Source: an uncultured Eubacteriales bacterium
Lineage (GTDB): Bacteria > Bacillota > Clostridia > Christensenellales > UBA1242
Direction: 5' to 3'
Assembly (NCBI GenBank): GCA_900557645.1
Contig: USSZ01000007.1
Location: 1-34,996 of the forward strand
Length of the DNA: 34,996 nucleotides
The notes under the pieces are model-generated. The model had not been told where the DNA came from and did not search any database. It saw nothing but the letters and a program-made list of their open reading frames with translations. The position numbers and the translations under genes are program-made. Of this stretch, positions 7,891-16,154 are shown in pieces; the stretch's first letter is position 1; each line of letters opens with the position of its first letter.

Positions 7891-9648
7891 CTATAATTTA
7901 ATTAAATTGAAAATATCTTTTGTTATTTCGTCAACACCTATCCCATTTTCTTTTAATAATTCGTTTGCAATGAATCTATCTGGGAAACTCTTTTTAATAC
8001 CATAATTTTTAACATACATATCACTAGTTCCATAATAACTTGCAATTTTTTCACCAAATCCCCCTTCCAGTATACCATCTTCTAGAGTAATAACAAGTTT
8101 ATGATTTTTCTTTAACCCTTCAAGCATTTCTTCATCAATTCCAGTAATATATCTTGGGTTTATTAATGTTGCATTTATCCCATTCTCTTTAAGTTTTATA
8201 TAAACTTGTTCTCCAAGTTGATAAAAACCACCTAAAGCAATAATGGCAACATCTTTTCCATGTTTATCAATTTTAAATTTATTTAATTGTGAATAATCAG
8301 TATCAAAAACTTGATTTCTTTCTATTACTCCATTTCCAGGGACTCGAACTGAAACAGGATAAAGATTTTGATTTAATCCCCACTCTAACATTGCAAAATA
8401 TTCTTCTTTACAAGTAGGTGCAAGATAAACAAGATTTGGGATATTCCCCATCATCGCCATATCATAAAGTCCAAGATGCGTTACATCATTAAGTCCAAAA
8501 ACAGAGCCTGCAAAAACAACAATCAATGCAGGACTTTTATTTATACATAAATCTTGAGATAGTTGATCGTAAGTTCTTTGAATAAATGAACTATAAACTG
8601 GGTAAATTGGTTTACCACCTGCCTTAGCAACACCCGAAATGTATGCAACAGCATGCTCTTCAGCAATACCAACGTCAACATATTGTGCCCCTGCTTCAAT
8701 TCTTCTTTCTTTATTAAACCCAAAAACAGCAGGTGTAGCAGATGTAACAGCAATTATGTTTTTATCATTTTTTATTTTTTCTAATATAAACTTTCCAGTG
8801 AGTTCATTGTAATCTTCTATATCATTATTAAATAAAGACTTACCTGTATTTTTATCAAATGGCATTCCCCAATGCCACTGCTCCTTATTTTCTTCGGCAA
8901 AAGATAGTCCCTTTCCTTTTATTGTATGAATATGAACAACAACAGGTTTTCTACTATCTTTAACTGTTTTAAATACTCCTATCAAATCTCTTAAATTATG
9001 TCCATTTGCAACATAGTAATATTCAAAACCTAGTGCTTTAAAGAAGTTACATTCACATTTTCCATTACTCTCTCTTAAGGCTCGTAAATTATCATATAGC
9101 CCACCATGATTTTCAGCAATTGACATTTCATTGTCATTTACAATAATTATTATATTGCTTTCGCTTTCTGAAGCATTATTTAACCCTTCATAAGCCTCTC
9201 CTCCACTTAAAGAGCCATCACCAATAAATGCAATAACATTATTTTTTTCACCTTTTAAATCTCTTTCTTTTGCAAGTCCACAAGCAAGACTAATTGAAGT
9301 CGATGTGTGTCCTATTTCAAAAAGATCATGTTCACTTTCATTAGGATTTGTATAACCTGAAACATCATCATATTGATTTCTGTTTAAAAAAGCATTCTTT
9401 CGTCCTGTAAGCATTTTATGTGTATAACTTTGGTGCGAAACATCAAAAACAATTTTATCTTTTGGTGAAGAAAAAACATAATGCATTGCTACTATTGCTT
9501 CAACATCTCCAAGATTTGGTCCTATATGACCACCATGTTCACTTAATTTATTGATTAATGCTTTTCTTATTTCTTCACTTAAAACATTTAATTCTTCTAA
9601 ACTTAATAATTTCAAATCTTTTGGTGAATTGATTTTTTCTAATATCAT
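7891..9648 (-). CDS. dxs: 1-deoxy-D-xylulose-5-phosphate synthase-like thiamine enzyme
   Basis: This 585-residue transketolase-fold protein of the DXS family is shorter than typical DXS (about 620). DXS makes deoxyxylulose phosphate from pyruvate and glyceraldehyde 3-phosphate for isoprenoid and thiamine synthesis. Family motifs are clear: HGGHIGPNLG, FDVSHQSYTHKMLTGR, the ThDP site GDGSLSGGEAYEGLNNA with VNDNEMS, DVGIAEEHAV and SFIQRTYDQ. Changes occur where DXS is normally strict: GADGPTH is GLNDVTH here, GHQAYPHK is SHQSYTHK, and MS(I)SPN is MSIAENH. It may be a second, specialised DXS-like enzyme with an altered substrate. AAGGAG precedes the ATG. It lies 13 bases downstream of a MerR regulator gene, so the two form one operon. 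Confidence 0.75.
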   Translation of the reverse strand: MILEKINSPKDLKLLSLEELNVLSEEIRKALINKLSEHGGHIGPNLGDVEAIVAMHYVFSSPKDKIVFDVSHQSYTHKMLTGRKNAFLNRNQYDDVSGYTNPNESEHDLFEIGHTSTSISLACGLAKERDLKGEKNNVIAFIGDGSLSGGEAYEGLNNASESESNIIIIVNDNEMSIAENHGGLYDNLRALRESNGKCECNFFKALGFEYYYVANGHNLRDLIGVFKTVKDSRKPVVVHIHTIKGKGLSFAEENKEQWHWGMPFDKNTGKSLFNNDIEDYNELTGKFILEKIKNDKNIIAVTSATPAVFGFNKERRIEAGAQYVDVGIAEEHAVAYISGVAKAGGKPIYPVYSSFIQRTYDQLSQDLCINKSPALIVVFAGSVFGLNDVTHLGLYDMAMMGNIPNLVYLAPTCKEEYFAMLEWGLNQNLYPVSVRVPGNGVIERNQVFDTDYSQLNKFKIDKHGKDVAIIALGGFYQLGEQVYIKLKENGINATLINPRYITGIDEEMLEGLKKNHKLVITLEDGILEGGFGEKIASYYGTSDMYVKNYGIKKSFPDRFIANELLKENGIGVDEITKDIFNLIKL

Positions 9649-9661
9649 ATTTTTTCTCCTT

Positions 9662-10039
9662 TTATTCCTTTATTATATTATTCTCTTTTTGTAAAATTTC
9701 TGAATGATATCTTTCAATTTTATAACTCAATTTTTCATAAGCCCTTTTCATTTCATTTATTTTTTCACCTAATATTTTTCTTTGGTCAATAAGTAAATTT
9801 AATCTTTGTTGAACAGTTTTATCGCCTTCTCTTATCAAATTAATATATTTTGATAAAATATCAATATTAAGACCAGCACTTCTCATGCAAAGAATAAATT
9901 CAACATTATTTATTTCTTTTTCTCCATAATTACGTTTACCATGACTTTTTGGAACAGTTTCAATTAAACCAATTTTTTCATAATACCTTAAAGTATCTTC
10001 ACTAACAGAAAATCTTTCACTTACTTCTTTTATTGTCAT
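9662..10039 (-). CDS. MerR-family regulator, AdhR-like (aldehyde or thiol sensing)
   Basis: This 125-residue regulator has an N-terminal MerR winged helix (TIKEVSERFSVSEDTLRYYEKIGLI) and a C-terminal coiled-coil dimerization helix. Cys51 in FILCMRSAGL sits where AdhR-type regulators carry the Cys that reacts with aldehydes such as formaldehyde or methylglyoxal. No metal-binding Cys loop follows, so a metal-sensor role is unlikely. The ribosome binding site is AAGGAGG. Upstream (10194-10224) is a promoter with the overlong 19-base spacer and central dyad that MerR proteins act on, so it probably controls itself and the DXS-like gene. The inducer is inferred from the Cys only. Confidence 0.82.
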   Translation of the reverse strand: MTIKEVSERFSVSEDTLRYYEKIGLIETVPKSHGKRNYGEKEINNVEFILCMRSAGLNIDILSKYINLIREGDKTVQQRLNLLIDQRKILGEKINEMKRAYEKLSYKIERYHSEILQKENNIIKE

Positions 10040-10193
10040 ATAATAAAAAGCCTCCTTTCTTTTTCTTTAAAATTTAGCAATATTTTTGTTAGATTAAATT
10101 CAATTTTATATACTGATGTTATTTTAAACATATAAACTTAATTTAATTAATTAAATATTTTAAAATTTCTTATTTAAACATCATATCGACTAT

Positions 10194-10224
10194 ATTCTAC
10201 AACTTAAAGTAAACTCCAAGTCAA
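10194..10224 (-). promoter_or_regulatory. MerR-type promoter/operator with 19-bp spacer
   Basis: On the minus strand TTGACT (10219-10224) and TAGAAT (10194-10199) are 19 bases apart instead of 17. The spacer holds the dyad CTTGGAGT-TT-ACTTTAAG (10203-10220). This is the architecture MerR proteins twist into an active promoter, and the dyad resembles operators of AdhR-like regulators. It is about 155 bases upstream of merR, leaving a leader with no gene seen in it. Confidence 0.75.
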
Positions 10225-10281
10225 GCAATTTTTTCATGTTTTTCAAATTTCAAAGTAAAAATTTTGAAATTAAAAAAATTC

Positions 10282-10311
10282 TTTACTTTTTTATTATTAA
10301 TGTAATATAAT
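10282..10311 (+). promoter_or_regulatory. Promoter placed for a leaderless start at 10318
   Basis: TTTACT (10282-10287), an 18-base spacer and TATAAT (10306-10311). Only six bases separate TATAAT from the ATG, so transcription should begin at or next to the start codon. Confidence 0.6.
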
Positions 10312-10317
10312 ATAGAC

Positions 10318-10830
10318 ATGGATAAATATAAAACTCAACAAAATAATGTGAATAAAGATTTAAAGAAAAAGTTAATTTGGGCTATTGTTGCTACAATATT
10401 ATTTGTTGTTGGAATTCCAATTACAATTATTGGAGCAACAAAATCAATTTGGGCTATTCTTGCATTTGGTATTGCTTTTTTAGTTTTTGGATTTTATGGT
10501 GCACCTATTCTGTGGATCAGTTATGGAAGTTTTAAAACAATGAAGAATGTAGTTGATGCTGTAATGGAAGACCATTTAACAACAAATTCAGAAATTGCTC
10601 AACAACTTCAAATAAGAGAAAAAATGGCAAAAGAATATATTACAAACGCAATAAAAAAGAAATATATAACAGGATATATATATGATGGAACGACATTAAC
10701 ACCTAATAAAAAAGAAGTTCCAAAGAAAAATATAATAGCAAACAAATGTCCTAATTGTGGTGGAAAACTAGAACCATATGAAAATGGTTATAAATGTCCA
10801 TATTGTGGTTCTAAATTTGAAAAAGAATAA
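10318..10830 (+). CDS. Small membrane protein with C-terminal zinc ribbon
   Basis: This 170-residue protein has two hydrophobic helices (about 18-40 and 44-68), a helical middle segment that looks like a winged-helix remnant (TTNSEIAQQLQIREKMAKEY), and a C-terminal zinc ribbon, CPNCGG...CPYCGS, with four cysteines. The partner is unknown. It lies next to, but in the opposite direction from, an operon of two other zinc-ribbon and membrane proteins, hinting at a related membrane-stress role; this is inference. There is no ribosome binding site, and a TATAAT six bases before the ATG suggests leaderless translation. A 13-bp hairpin terminator follows. Confidence 0.75.
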   Translation: MDKYKTQQNNVNKDLKKKLIWAIVATILFVVGIPITIIGATKSIWAILAFGIAFLVFGFYGAPILWISYGSFKTMKNVVDAVMEDHLTTNSEIAQQLQIREKMAKEYITNAIKKKYITGYIYDGTTLTPNKKEVPKKNIIANKCPNCGGKLEPYENGYKCPYCGSKFEKE

Positions 10831-10861
10831 AAACATCTATAATTAATATATAATAATACAA

Positions 10862-10890
10862 AAAAAACAAGAAAGATTTTCTTGTTTTTT
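10862..10890. terminator. Bidirectional terminator
   Basis: A perfect 13-bp stem (AAAAAACAAGAAA and its complement) with a 3-base loop. It lies between the convergent genes ending at 10830 and 10942. Confidence 0.88.
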
Positions 10891-10941
10891 TTATTAAAAT
10901 AATTTAATTAATTTATTTTTACTAATTTTTTTATTCTTATT

Positions 10942-11394
10942 TTATTTATTCTCATTATTTTCTTTTTCTACTTTTTCTTGTTCTGCTTTACGTTCGTAAT
11001 AATTCTTATAGCCAGATTTATGATTATCTCCCTCGTCCCATTTTACACCACCAGTTGCAATAATTGTGATAACCAAGCCTACTGCAACAACTATTGAAAT
11101 GATAGGTAAAATTAAGTTTCCAGGAATAGCAAGTTCAGATACTAAACAAAGAATAGCACAAACAATAAGAATAATTCCAAACCAAATTTTCAATTTTTTG
11201 ATAGTTGAAACATTTTTTTGAAAACAGCCTTGTAAAAGCATAATTAAGCCTAAACCACCACAAATCACAACTCCAGCCCATGCTAAACTAAAAAATCCAA
11301 AAGTTTCTGGAACGGTTAATGATAATATCCATAATATAGCAGCAGCCAAAACTATAAATGCACCCAACAACTTATAAATCAAATTTCTTCCCAT
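10942..11394 (-). CDS. Four-helix membrane protein of the SPFH operon
   Basis: This 150-residue protein has four predicted membrane helices (about 8-26, 33-53, 68-86 and 91-112) and a charged cytoplasmic tail rich in Lys and Glu. I recognise no conserved motif. It is the last gene of a four-gene leftward operon after the SPFH, zinc-ribbon and single-helix proteins, 11 bases after its upstream neighbour, with an AAGGGGAAA ribosome binding site. It probably belongs to the same membrane complex. Its function is unknown. Confidence 0.7.
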   Translation of the reverse strand: MGRNLIYKLLGAFIVLAAAILWILSLTVPETFGFFSLAWAGVVICGGLGLIMLLQGCFQKNVSTIKKLKIWFGIILIVCAILCLVSELAIPGNLILPIISIVVAVGLVITIIATGGVKWDEGDNHKSGYKNYYERKAEQEKVEKENNENK

Positions 11395-11405
11395 AATTTC
11401 CCCTT

Positions 11406-11825
11406 TTATCTTAACACTACATTTGCTGAAAGTGTAGAAATCACATCTCCTTCAGTTAGTATAATCGAAGATAAGTGTTTATAATCACGAACAAGTCCAC
11501 CTATTCGCATATTCACAGATGAAATGTTTTCATCTGCTGTTAAAATAGTATATTTCCCAGCAAGAATATCTCCATTTTCGCCAACCTTATATTCCTTGCC
11601 TCGTTCAAGCATAATATCACCTTTTTTCAATGTTACATTTGCTTGACCATCTTTATCTAGTGGCTGTTCAGATTTTGTATATTTTACTCCATCAATAATT
11701 TCACAATCATCAACTAAATTTTCTTTTGGCTGTCCTAATTTTTTTCTTGCACTTATAAGCCATGCAAGAACAACTATAATCAAAACAACGCTTACACAAA
11801 TCAAAGCAATTTCACTCCAACTCAT
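11406..11825 (-). CDS. Membrane-anchored protein with beta-rich domain, SPFH operon
   Basis: This 139-residue protein has one N-terminal membrane helix (residues about 5-24, followed by the positive stop ARKK). A soluble domain of short strands follows, and LKKGDIMLERGKEYKVGENG and RIGGLVRDYKHLSS give it the look of a small beta-sandwich. No family is recognised. It is the third gene of the operon, 12 bases after the zinc-ribbon gene, with ribosome binding site GGGGGAG. Topology suggests the beta domain faces the cytoplasm, but this is a prediction only. Confidence 0.65.
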   Translation of the reverse strand: MSWSEIALICVSVVLIIVVLAWLISARKKLGQPKENLVDDCEIIDGVKYTKSEQPLDKDGQANVTLKKGDIMLERGKEYKVGENGDILAGKYTILTADENISSVNMRIGGLVRDYKHLSSIILTEGDVISTLSANVVLR

Positions 11826-11837
11826 AAACTCCCCCTA

Positions 11838-12923
11838 TCAACCATTTAACACTGCAAGAGCAATAATGCCACCAACAATAAGCAAAATTCCTAATATTGT
11901 AAACATTACTTTCCAAATAGATACAGGTGTTTTACCACCTATTCTCCCACTATAACCATTAACAAAAAAGTTGTATAACTTATTTTTATATTTATAATGC
12001 CCTACATATACTGGGACTAAAATATATTTGTATTGTTCTTTAGAAAAAGTTGTATCCACATTCAAAAACACTTTAATATCATAATCATATTTTTTTAATA
12101 TTTGAGTCTCAATATTATTTCTCATTTGAATTTTACAATCGTCCCAACATTCAGCACCTGATTTGTTATATGTATTTGCAGAATAACCTCTTAAGTATTC
12201 TGTTTTATATCCTAATGCTTTATTTGTAGGAAAAGGTTCAATTTCCCTAATCATATTCATAGGAATATTTGAAGATGCTTGAATTAGAAAATCATCAAAA
12301 TTTACATTTTGTTCACCCCTAATCGTAAAATATCTTGTTTCTGTATGTGCTACTCTTTTTCCTTGAACATAATGATATCTTGTATAATTTTTTCCTAATT
12401 TACCATTATAGGAACTATTTGTAACAGCATCAAAAGTGAAAACTGGATTATAAATTCCATGAATATTTTCAGCTTTAACACTTTTCTTAAAACTTCTAGG
12501 AGCATAAAATTTCTTCTTTGCCCATTTGGTTGCAATTTGGCTTGTTGTTTCTCTATCTATTTTAAATGGTGTTATTCCTTGAGGTTTCAATCCTGGAAGT
12601 TCATTTGTTTTTACAATATTACTTGTTCCACAAAAAGGACACTCCATTGCAACTTCTTGATTATCCAAAATTTCTTTTGCCCCACAACTTTTACATTGAT
12701 ATACTTCGGCTTCAGACCAAACATTCCCTTCTGAAAGCAGTTCTTTCAAATCTCTTTCAACAGCATGAGTATCATTCTCTATTTCAAAAAAACTATCGCA
12801 ATAAAGACAATGCATTTTTTGTGAAGAAGGGTCAAACTCAGTTTCGCCACCACAATTAGGACATTTATAAGTTGTTACACCTAGTTTATCATCACTATAT
12901 ATCTTTTCATTTATATCACTCAT
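11838..12923 (-). CDS. TFIIB-type zinc-ribbon membrane protein (YdjG-like)
   Basis: This 361-residue protein has two N-terminal zinc ribbons, YKCPNCGGETEFD...CLYCDSFFE and YQCKSCGAKE...CPFCGTSN. A long soluble domain of mixed strands follows, then one C-terminal membrane helix (about residues 335-357). Such proteins are often misannotated as PriA-like; the pattern matches B. subtilis YdjG. YdjG works with the SPFH protein YdjI and the phage-shock protein PspA under membrane stress (established for B. subtilis; inferred here). I start at the ATG at 12923, which overlaps the previous stop as ATGA and has AAGGAAA upstream; an earlier ATG at 12950 would run into the neighbour. Confidence 0.78.
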   Translation of the reverse strand: MSDINEKIYSDDKLGVTTYKCPNCGGETEFDPSSQKMHCLYCDSFFEIENDTHAVERDLKELLSEGNVWSEAEVYQCKSCGAKEILDNQEVAMECPFCGTSNIVKTNELPGLKPQGITPFKIDRETTSQIATKWAKKKFYAPRSFKKSVKAENIHGIYNPVFTFDAVTNSSYNGKLGKNYTRYHYVQGKRVAHTETRYFTIRGEQNVNFDDFLIQASSNIPMNMIREIEPFPTNKALGYKTEYLRGYSANTYNKSGAECWDDCKIQMRNNIETQILKKYDYDIKVFLNVDTTFSKEQYKYILVPVYVGHYKYKNKLYNFFVNGYSGRIGGKTPVSIWKVMFTILGILLIVGGIIALAVLNG

Positions 12924-13975
12924 TTCAATTTCCTTCCACATTCTGGACAAAATTTCGCAGAACCTTTAACTTCTGTTCCACAATCTGGACAAACAAGTTT
13001 TAATCTTTGCCCACATTCTGGACAAAATTTTGGATTTCCATGAATTATTGCATTGCAATTTGGACAAGTTTTTGAGCCTGCACCAGTATTATTATTTGCA
13101 TTATTCAAATTATTTTGATTTTGACTACTCATCTGTTGCATATTATTGGCAAAAATATTTCCTAATCCCATTCCCATGCCAAGTCCCATGCCTGCCCCCA
13201 TAGTTCCACCAGCAGCACCAGGATTTTTTGCTGCTTCTTTCATTGCGGCAAGAGTTTCCATTTGCGTGTATACGTCCATATTATTACGCATCATTCCAAG
13301 ACTTGTATTCTTATCTAATGCTTTTTCAAGTTCTTCTGGCAATGAGAAACTTTCAAATACAAAATTTGTAAGTAAAAGTCCTATTTCTTTAAAATCTGTT
13401 GCAACTTTATTTTCTACCATTCTTGACAATTCTTGTAAATTTGCAGCCATATCCAAAACAGGAACTTTACTTTCTCCGATAGCATCAGAAATTCCACTTA
13501 CAACCATACTTCTTAAATAATCAGAAATTTGGTCAGTTTCAAATTGAGCAAGTGTGCCACTTAAATTTTTCATAAAAACATAAGCATCATCAACTTTGAA
13601 AGAATAATTTCCGAATCCTCTTATTCGAACAGCACCATAATCTTTATCACGAACTAAAATAGGATTTACAGTTCCCCATTTTTGATTTGTAAATTGTTTT
13701 GTATTCACAAAATAAATATCTGATTTAAAAGGTGTTTCAAAACCATATTTCCATGACATTAATTTAGTAAGAATTGGCATGTTTTGTGTGTCTAATTTAT
13801 AAAATCCCGGAAGAAATACATCAGCAAGTCTACCTTTATCTACAAAAATAGCAACTTGACTTTCTCTTACTGTTAAAGCAGAGCCTTTATTTACATGATC
13901 TTTAGAAATAGGATATTTCCAAACAATTAAGTTACTACTTGTATCAGTCCATTCAATATTTTTTAAAATTCCCAT
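12920..13975 (-). CDS. SPFH-domain protein with C-terminal zinc ribbons (YdjI-like)
   Basis: This 351-residue stomatin/prohibitin-like protein fits COG4260 (YdjI). Residues about 25-240 are the SPFH domain. A Gly/Met-rich linker (about 255-275) and a Gln/Asn-rich stretch follow, then two zinc ribbons, CPNCNAIIHGNPKFCPECGQ and CPDCGTEVKGSAKFCPECGR. It should line the cytoplasmic face of the membrane. B. subtilis YdjI helps recruit PspA to stressed membrane; no PspA gene is seen here. It is the first gene of the four-gene operon, with an AGAGGAGAG ribosome binding site and a promoter at 14003-14031. Confidence 0.85.
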   Translation of the reverse strand: MGILKNIEWTDTSSNLIVWKYPISKDHVNKGSALTVRESQVAIFVDKGRLADVFLPGFYKLDTQNMPILTKLMSWKYGFETPFKSDIYFVNTKQFTNQKWGTVNPILVRDKDYGAVRIRGFGNYSFKVDDAYVFMKNLSGTLAQFETDQISDYLRSMVVSGISDAIGESKVPVLDMAANLQELSRMVENKVATDFKEIGLLLTNFVFESFSLPEELEKALDKNTSLGMMRNNMDVYTQMETLAAMKEAAKNPGAAGGTMGAGMGLGMGMGLGNIFANNMQQMSSQNQNNLNNANNNTGAGSKTCPNCNAIIHGNPKFCPECGQRLKLVCPDCGTEVKGSAKFCPECGRKLK

Positions 13976-14002
13976 ATTACTCTCCTCTTTGAATCAATAT
14001 TT

Positions 14003-14031
14003 ATTTTATCATATCTAAAAATTAAATACAA
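14003..14031 (-). promoter_or_regulatory. Promoter of the SPFH operon
   Basis: On the minus strand TTGTAT (14026-14031), a 17-base spacer and an extended TGATAAAAT with its hexamer at 14003-14008, 28 bases before the SPFH start codon. Confidence 0.6.
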
Positions 14032-14115
14032 ATAAAATAATAAATATTAATATATATTTACAAAAGCATTATAATGATAAAAATTTGATTTGGAAATAAT
14101 TAAAAAAATATTATT

Positions 14116-15294
14116 TTAATTGTTTAATATATTCAAAACTTCCTTTATCTTAATAATTGCTTCATCTAAAATATCTTCAGTGTGATTTGAAGTATAACTT
14201 GTTCTTAATAAACTTTGTCCAACTGGAGTCGCTGGAGAAACAACAGGGTTTACATAAACACCTCTCTCAAGCAATAATTTACATGCTATAAATGTTTTAT
14301 CATCTTGATATGTATAAATAGGAATAATTGGAGTCTTGCTTTCAATAATATCAATTCCATTTGTTTTTAATCCTTTTCGCATATAATCACTTACTCTGTT
14401 TAATCTCTCAACTCTTTCCGGTTCTCTTTTTAATATATCCAATGCTTTATTTGCACAACATACCGATGCTGGCGTCATACTTGCACTAAATATATAAGGA
14501 CGAGAATTATGTTTTAAATATTCAACAACTTCCTTCTTTCCAGCCATATAACCACCCAATGAGGCAAGCGACTTTGAAAAAGTGCCCATATAAATATCAA
14601 TCTTATCTTCCATATTATAATATTCACCTGTTCCTCTGCCATACTTCCCAATAACACCAAGTCCATGGGCATCATCAACCATTACTCTTGCATTATATTT
14701 ATGTGCCAAATCAACAATAACTGGTAGATTGCAAATATCACCACTCATACTAAAAACACCATCTGTAACTATCAAGATACCTGCTTCATTAGGAATTTCT
14801 TTAAGTTTTCTCTCTAAATCTTCCATATCGTTATGATTATATCTAACCATTTTTCCGTAACTTAATTTACACGCATCATAAATACTAGCATGGTTTTCTC
14901 TATCACATACAATATAATCTCCTCTTCCAATAATTGCACTTATAATTCCCAAATTACTTTGAAATCCTGTGCTAAAAGTCATTGCACTTTCTTGATGCAA
15001 AAACAAAGCAAGATCTGATTCTAACTTTTCATGTATATCTAAAGTTCCATTCAAAAATCTAGAGCCTGAACAACCACTTCCATATTTTTCTATAGCATCT
15101 TTCCCAGCCTTTATAATTTCTGGATGATTTGTAAGAGCAAGATAATTGTTAGAACCTAACATAATTGTTCTTTTACCTTCCATATTCACAACAACATCTT
15201 GCCCTGAATATAATTTATGAAAATAAGGATAAATACCTTTTTCTTTAGCGATTTTATAATTATGTTCTTTATAAATTTTATTAAATAAATCCAT
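14116..15294 (-). CDS. Alpha-oxoamine synthase (KBL / serine palmitoyltransferase-like)
   Basis: This 392-residue PLP enzyme joins an amino acid to an acyl-CoA with loss of CO2. Family motifs are complete: LGSNNYLALTNHPE, the Gly/Ser-rich CSGSRFLNGT, the substrate-stacking His in DRENHASIYD, DDAHGLGVIG, and TFSKSLASLGGY with the PLP lysine K241. The C-terminal segment VNPVVSPATPVGQSLLRTSY is closer in pattern to bacterial serine palmitoyltransferases than to BioF or Kbl, but the acyl donor cannot be decided by eye. No biotin genes or tdh gene are adjacent. The ATG at 15294 has an AGGGGGTG ribosome binding site. It is probably a single-gene unit. Confidence 0.82.
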   Translation of the reverse strand: MDLFNKIYKEHNYKIAKEKGIYPYFHKLYSGQDVVVNMEGKRTIMLGSNNYLALTNHPEIIKAGKDAIEKYGSGCSGSRFLNGTLDIHEKLESDLALFLHQESAMTFSTGFQSNLGIISAIIGRGDYIVCDRENHASIYDACKLSYGKMVRYNHNDMEDLERKLKEIPNEAGILIVTDGVFSMSGDICNLPVIVDLAHKYNARVMVDDAHGLGVIGKYGRGTGEYYNMEDKIDIYMGTFSKSLASLGGYMAGKKEVVEYLKHNSRPYIFSASMTPASVCCANKALDILKREPERVERLNRVSDYMRKGLKTNGIDIIESKTPIIPIYTYQDDKTFIACKLLLERGVYVNPVVSPATPVGQSLLRTSYTSNHTEDILDEAIIKIKEVLNILNN

Positions 15295-15316
15295 CTTTAT
15301 TACACCCCCTATTTAT

Positions 15317-15345
15317 AAAATAACAAAATTCTTTTTTATATGCAA
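15317..15345 (-). promoter_or_regulatory. Weak candidate promoter of the oxoamine synthase gene
   Basis: On the minus strand TTGCAT (15340-15345), a 17-base spacer and TATTTT (15317-15322), 23 bases before the start codon. The -10 box is poor. Confidence 0.35.
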
Positions 15346-15377
15346 GTAAAATGAAAAAATAATTTATTATATAATAT

Positions 15378-15420
15378 AATCGCTATATCCCTTTATTTAT
15401 AAGAGATATAGCGATTTTTT
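15378..15420 (+). terminator. Orphan intrinsic terminator-like hairpin
   Basis: A perfect 12-bp stem (AATCGCTATATC at 15378-15389, complement at 15405-15416) with a 15-base loop and a T-run to 15420. It reads as a rightward terminator, yet no rightward gene lies upstream. The stretch 15421-15590 beyond it is AT-rich and I see nothing else there. Confidence 0.6.
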
Positions 15421-15695
15421 AAATAAAAATGGTTAAAAAATATTTTTTTACATATAACAATTGATTCCCATTAAATTCCAATATTATAGCATTTTCGTCG
15501 TAAATTCATTAATTTTTGAATATTTAAAAAATAATTAAATATATTTTAACTATCATAATTTTTTTCATATATTTCAATTTATTTTAATAAAAATCCACCA
15601 GTGAACCTGGTGGTTTTTCATATAACGGGTAAAACCCTCCATTACAGGCAGCACGAAATCGTGCGTAGCCTAACTATGCCTATTGCGAACCTTAC

Positions 15696-16154
15696 TTATT
15701 TCTTAAATGGGTCGTTTATCTCATATATCGTCATCTACTCCATAATTTTATCTTCTTTCAGTTGGTTCGCAATGTATTGTTGTATTGCTTTTTTGTTCTT
15801 CCCTACTGTATCTACATAATATCCCCTACATCAGAATTCTCTATTTCTATATTTAAATTTTAAATTAGCATATTTTTGGTATGTTAGTATACTACTTTTT
15901 CCTTTTAAATATCCCATAAATCCACTCACGCTTATTTTAGGTGGTATTGACACTAACATATGCACATGGTCTGGACATATTTCGGCTTCTATTATCTCTG
16001 CTTCTTTCCACTCGCACAAACTTCTTAGAATTGCACCTATTCCCATCCTCTTTTGATTAAAAAATACTTTTCGTCTATACTTTGGTGCAAATACAATATG
16101 ATATTTGCAATTCCAAGAAGTATGTGCTAAACTATTAATGGTTTCTTTTGACAT
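15696..16154 (-). pseudogene. tnpA: IS200 transposase TnpA with two in-frame stop codons
   Basis: Read through, the frame gives 152 residues, the usual IS200 TnpA length. The N-terminal part is intact, with KYHIVFAPKYRRKVF and the HUH motif CPDHVHMLV. A TGA at codon 108 (15831-15833) replaces the conserved Trp before CRGYYVDTVGKN, and a TAG at codon 140 (15735-15737) probably replaces a Gln. The catalytic tyrosine falls at codon 127 in AIQQYIANQ, after the first stop, so the 107-residue product cannot cut DNA. The ribosome binding site AAGGAG is good but can be masked by an upstream inverted repeat. Confidence 0.85.

Noticed and set aside
10080..10190. A further cloverleaf in the merR leader (TGATGTT...AACATCA)
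   Set aside because: The inner pairs are imperfect and AT-only, with many unpaired bases, no better than expected in such AT-rich sequence.
15601..15819. A 72-residue rightward reading frame at the left end of the IS
   Set aside because: It runs over the IS end hairpins and the antisense of the decayed tnpA 3' part; no motif or ribosome binding site.
15696..16154. TGA read as Trp (alternative genetic code), suggested by TGA at the Trp108 position of tnpA
   Set aside because: A second, TAG stop lies in the same frame. TGA also ends yqfC, yqfD, the SPFH gene and the DUF4238 gene at the expected places, and TGG is used for Trp throughout.
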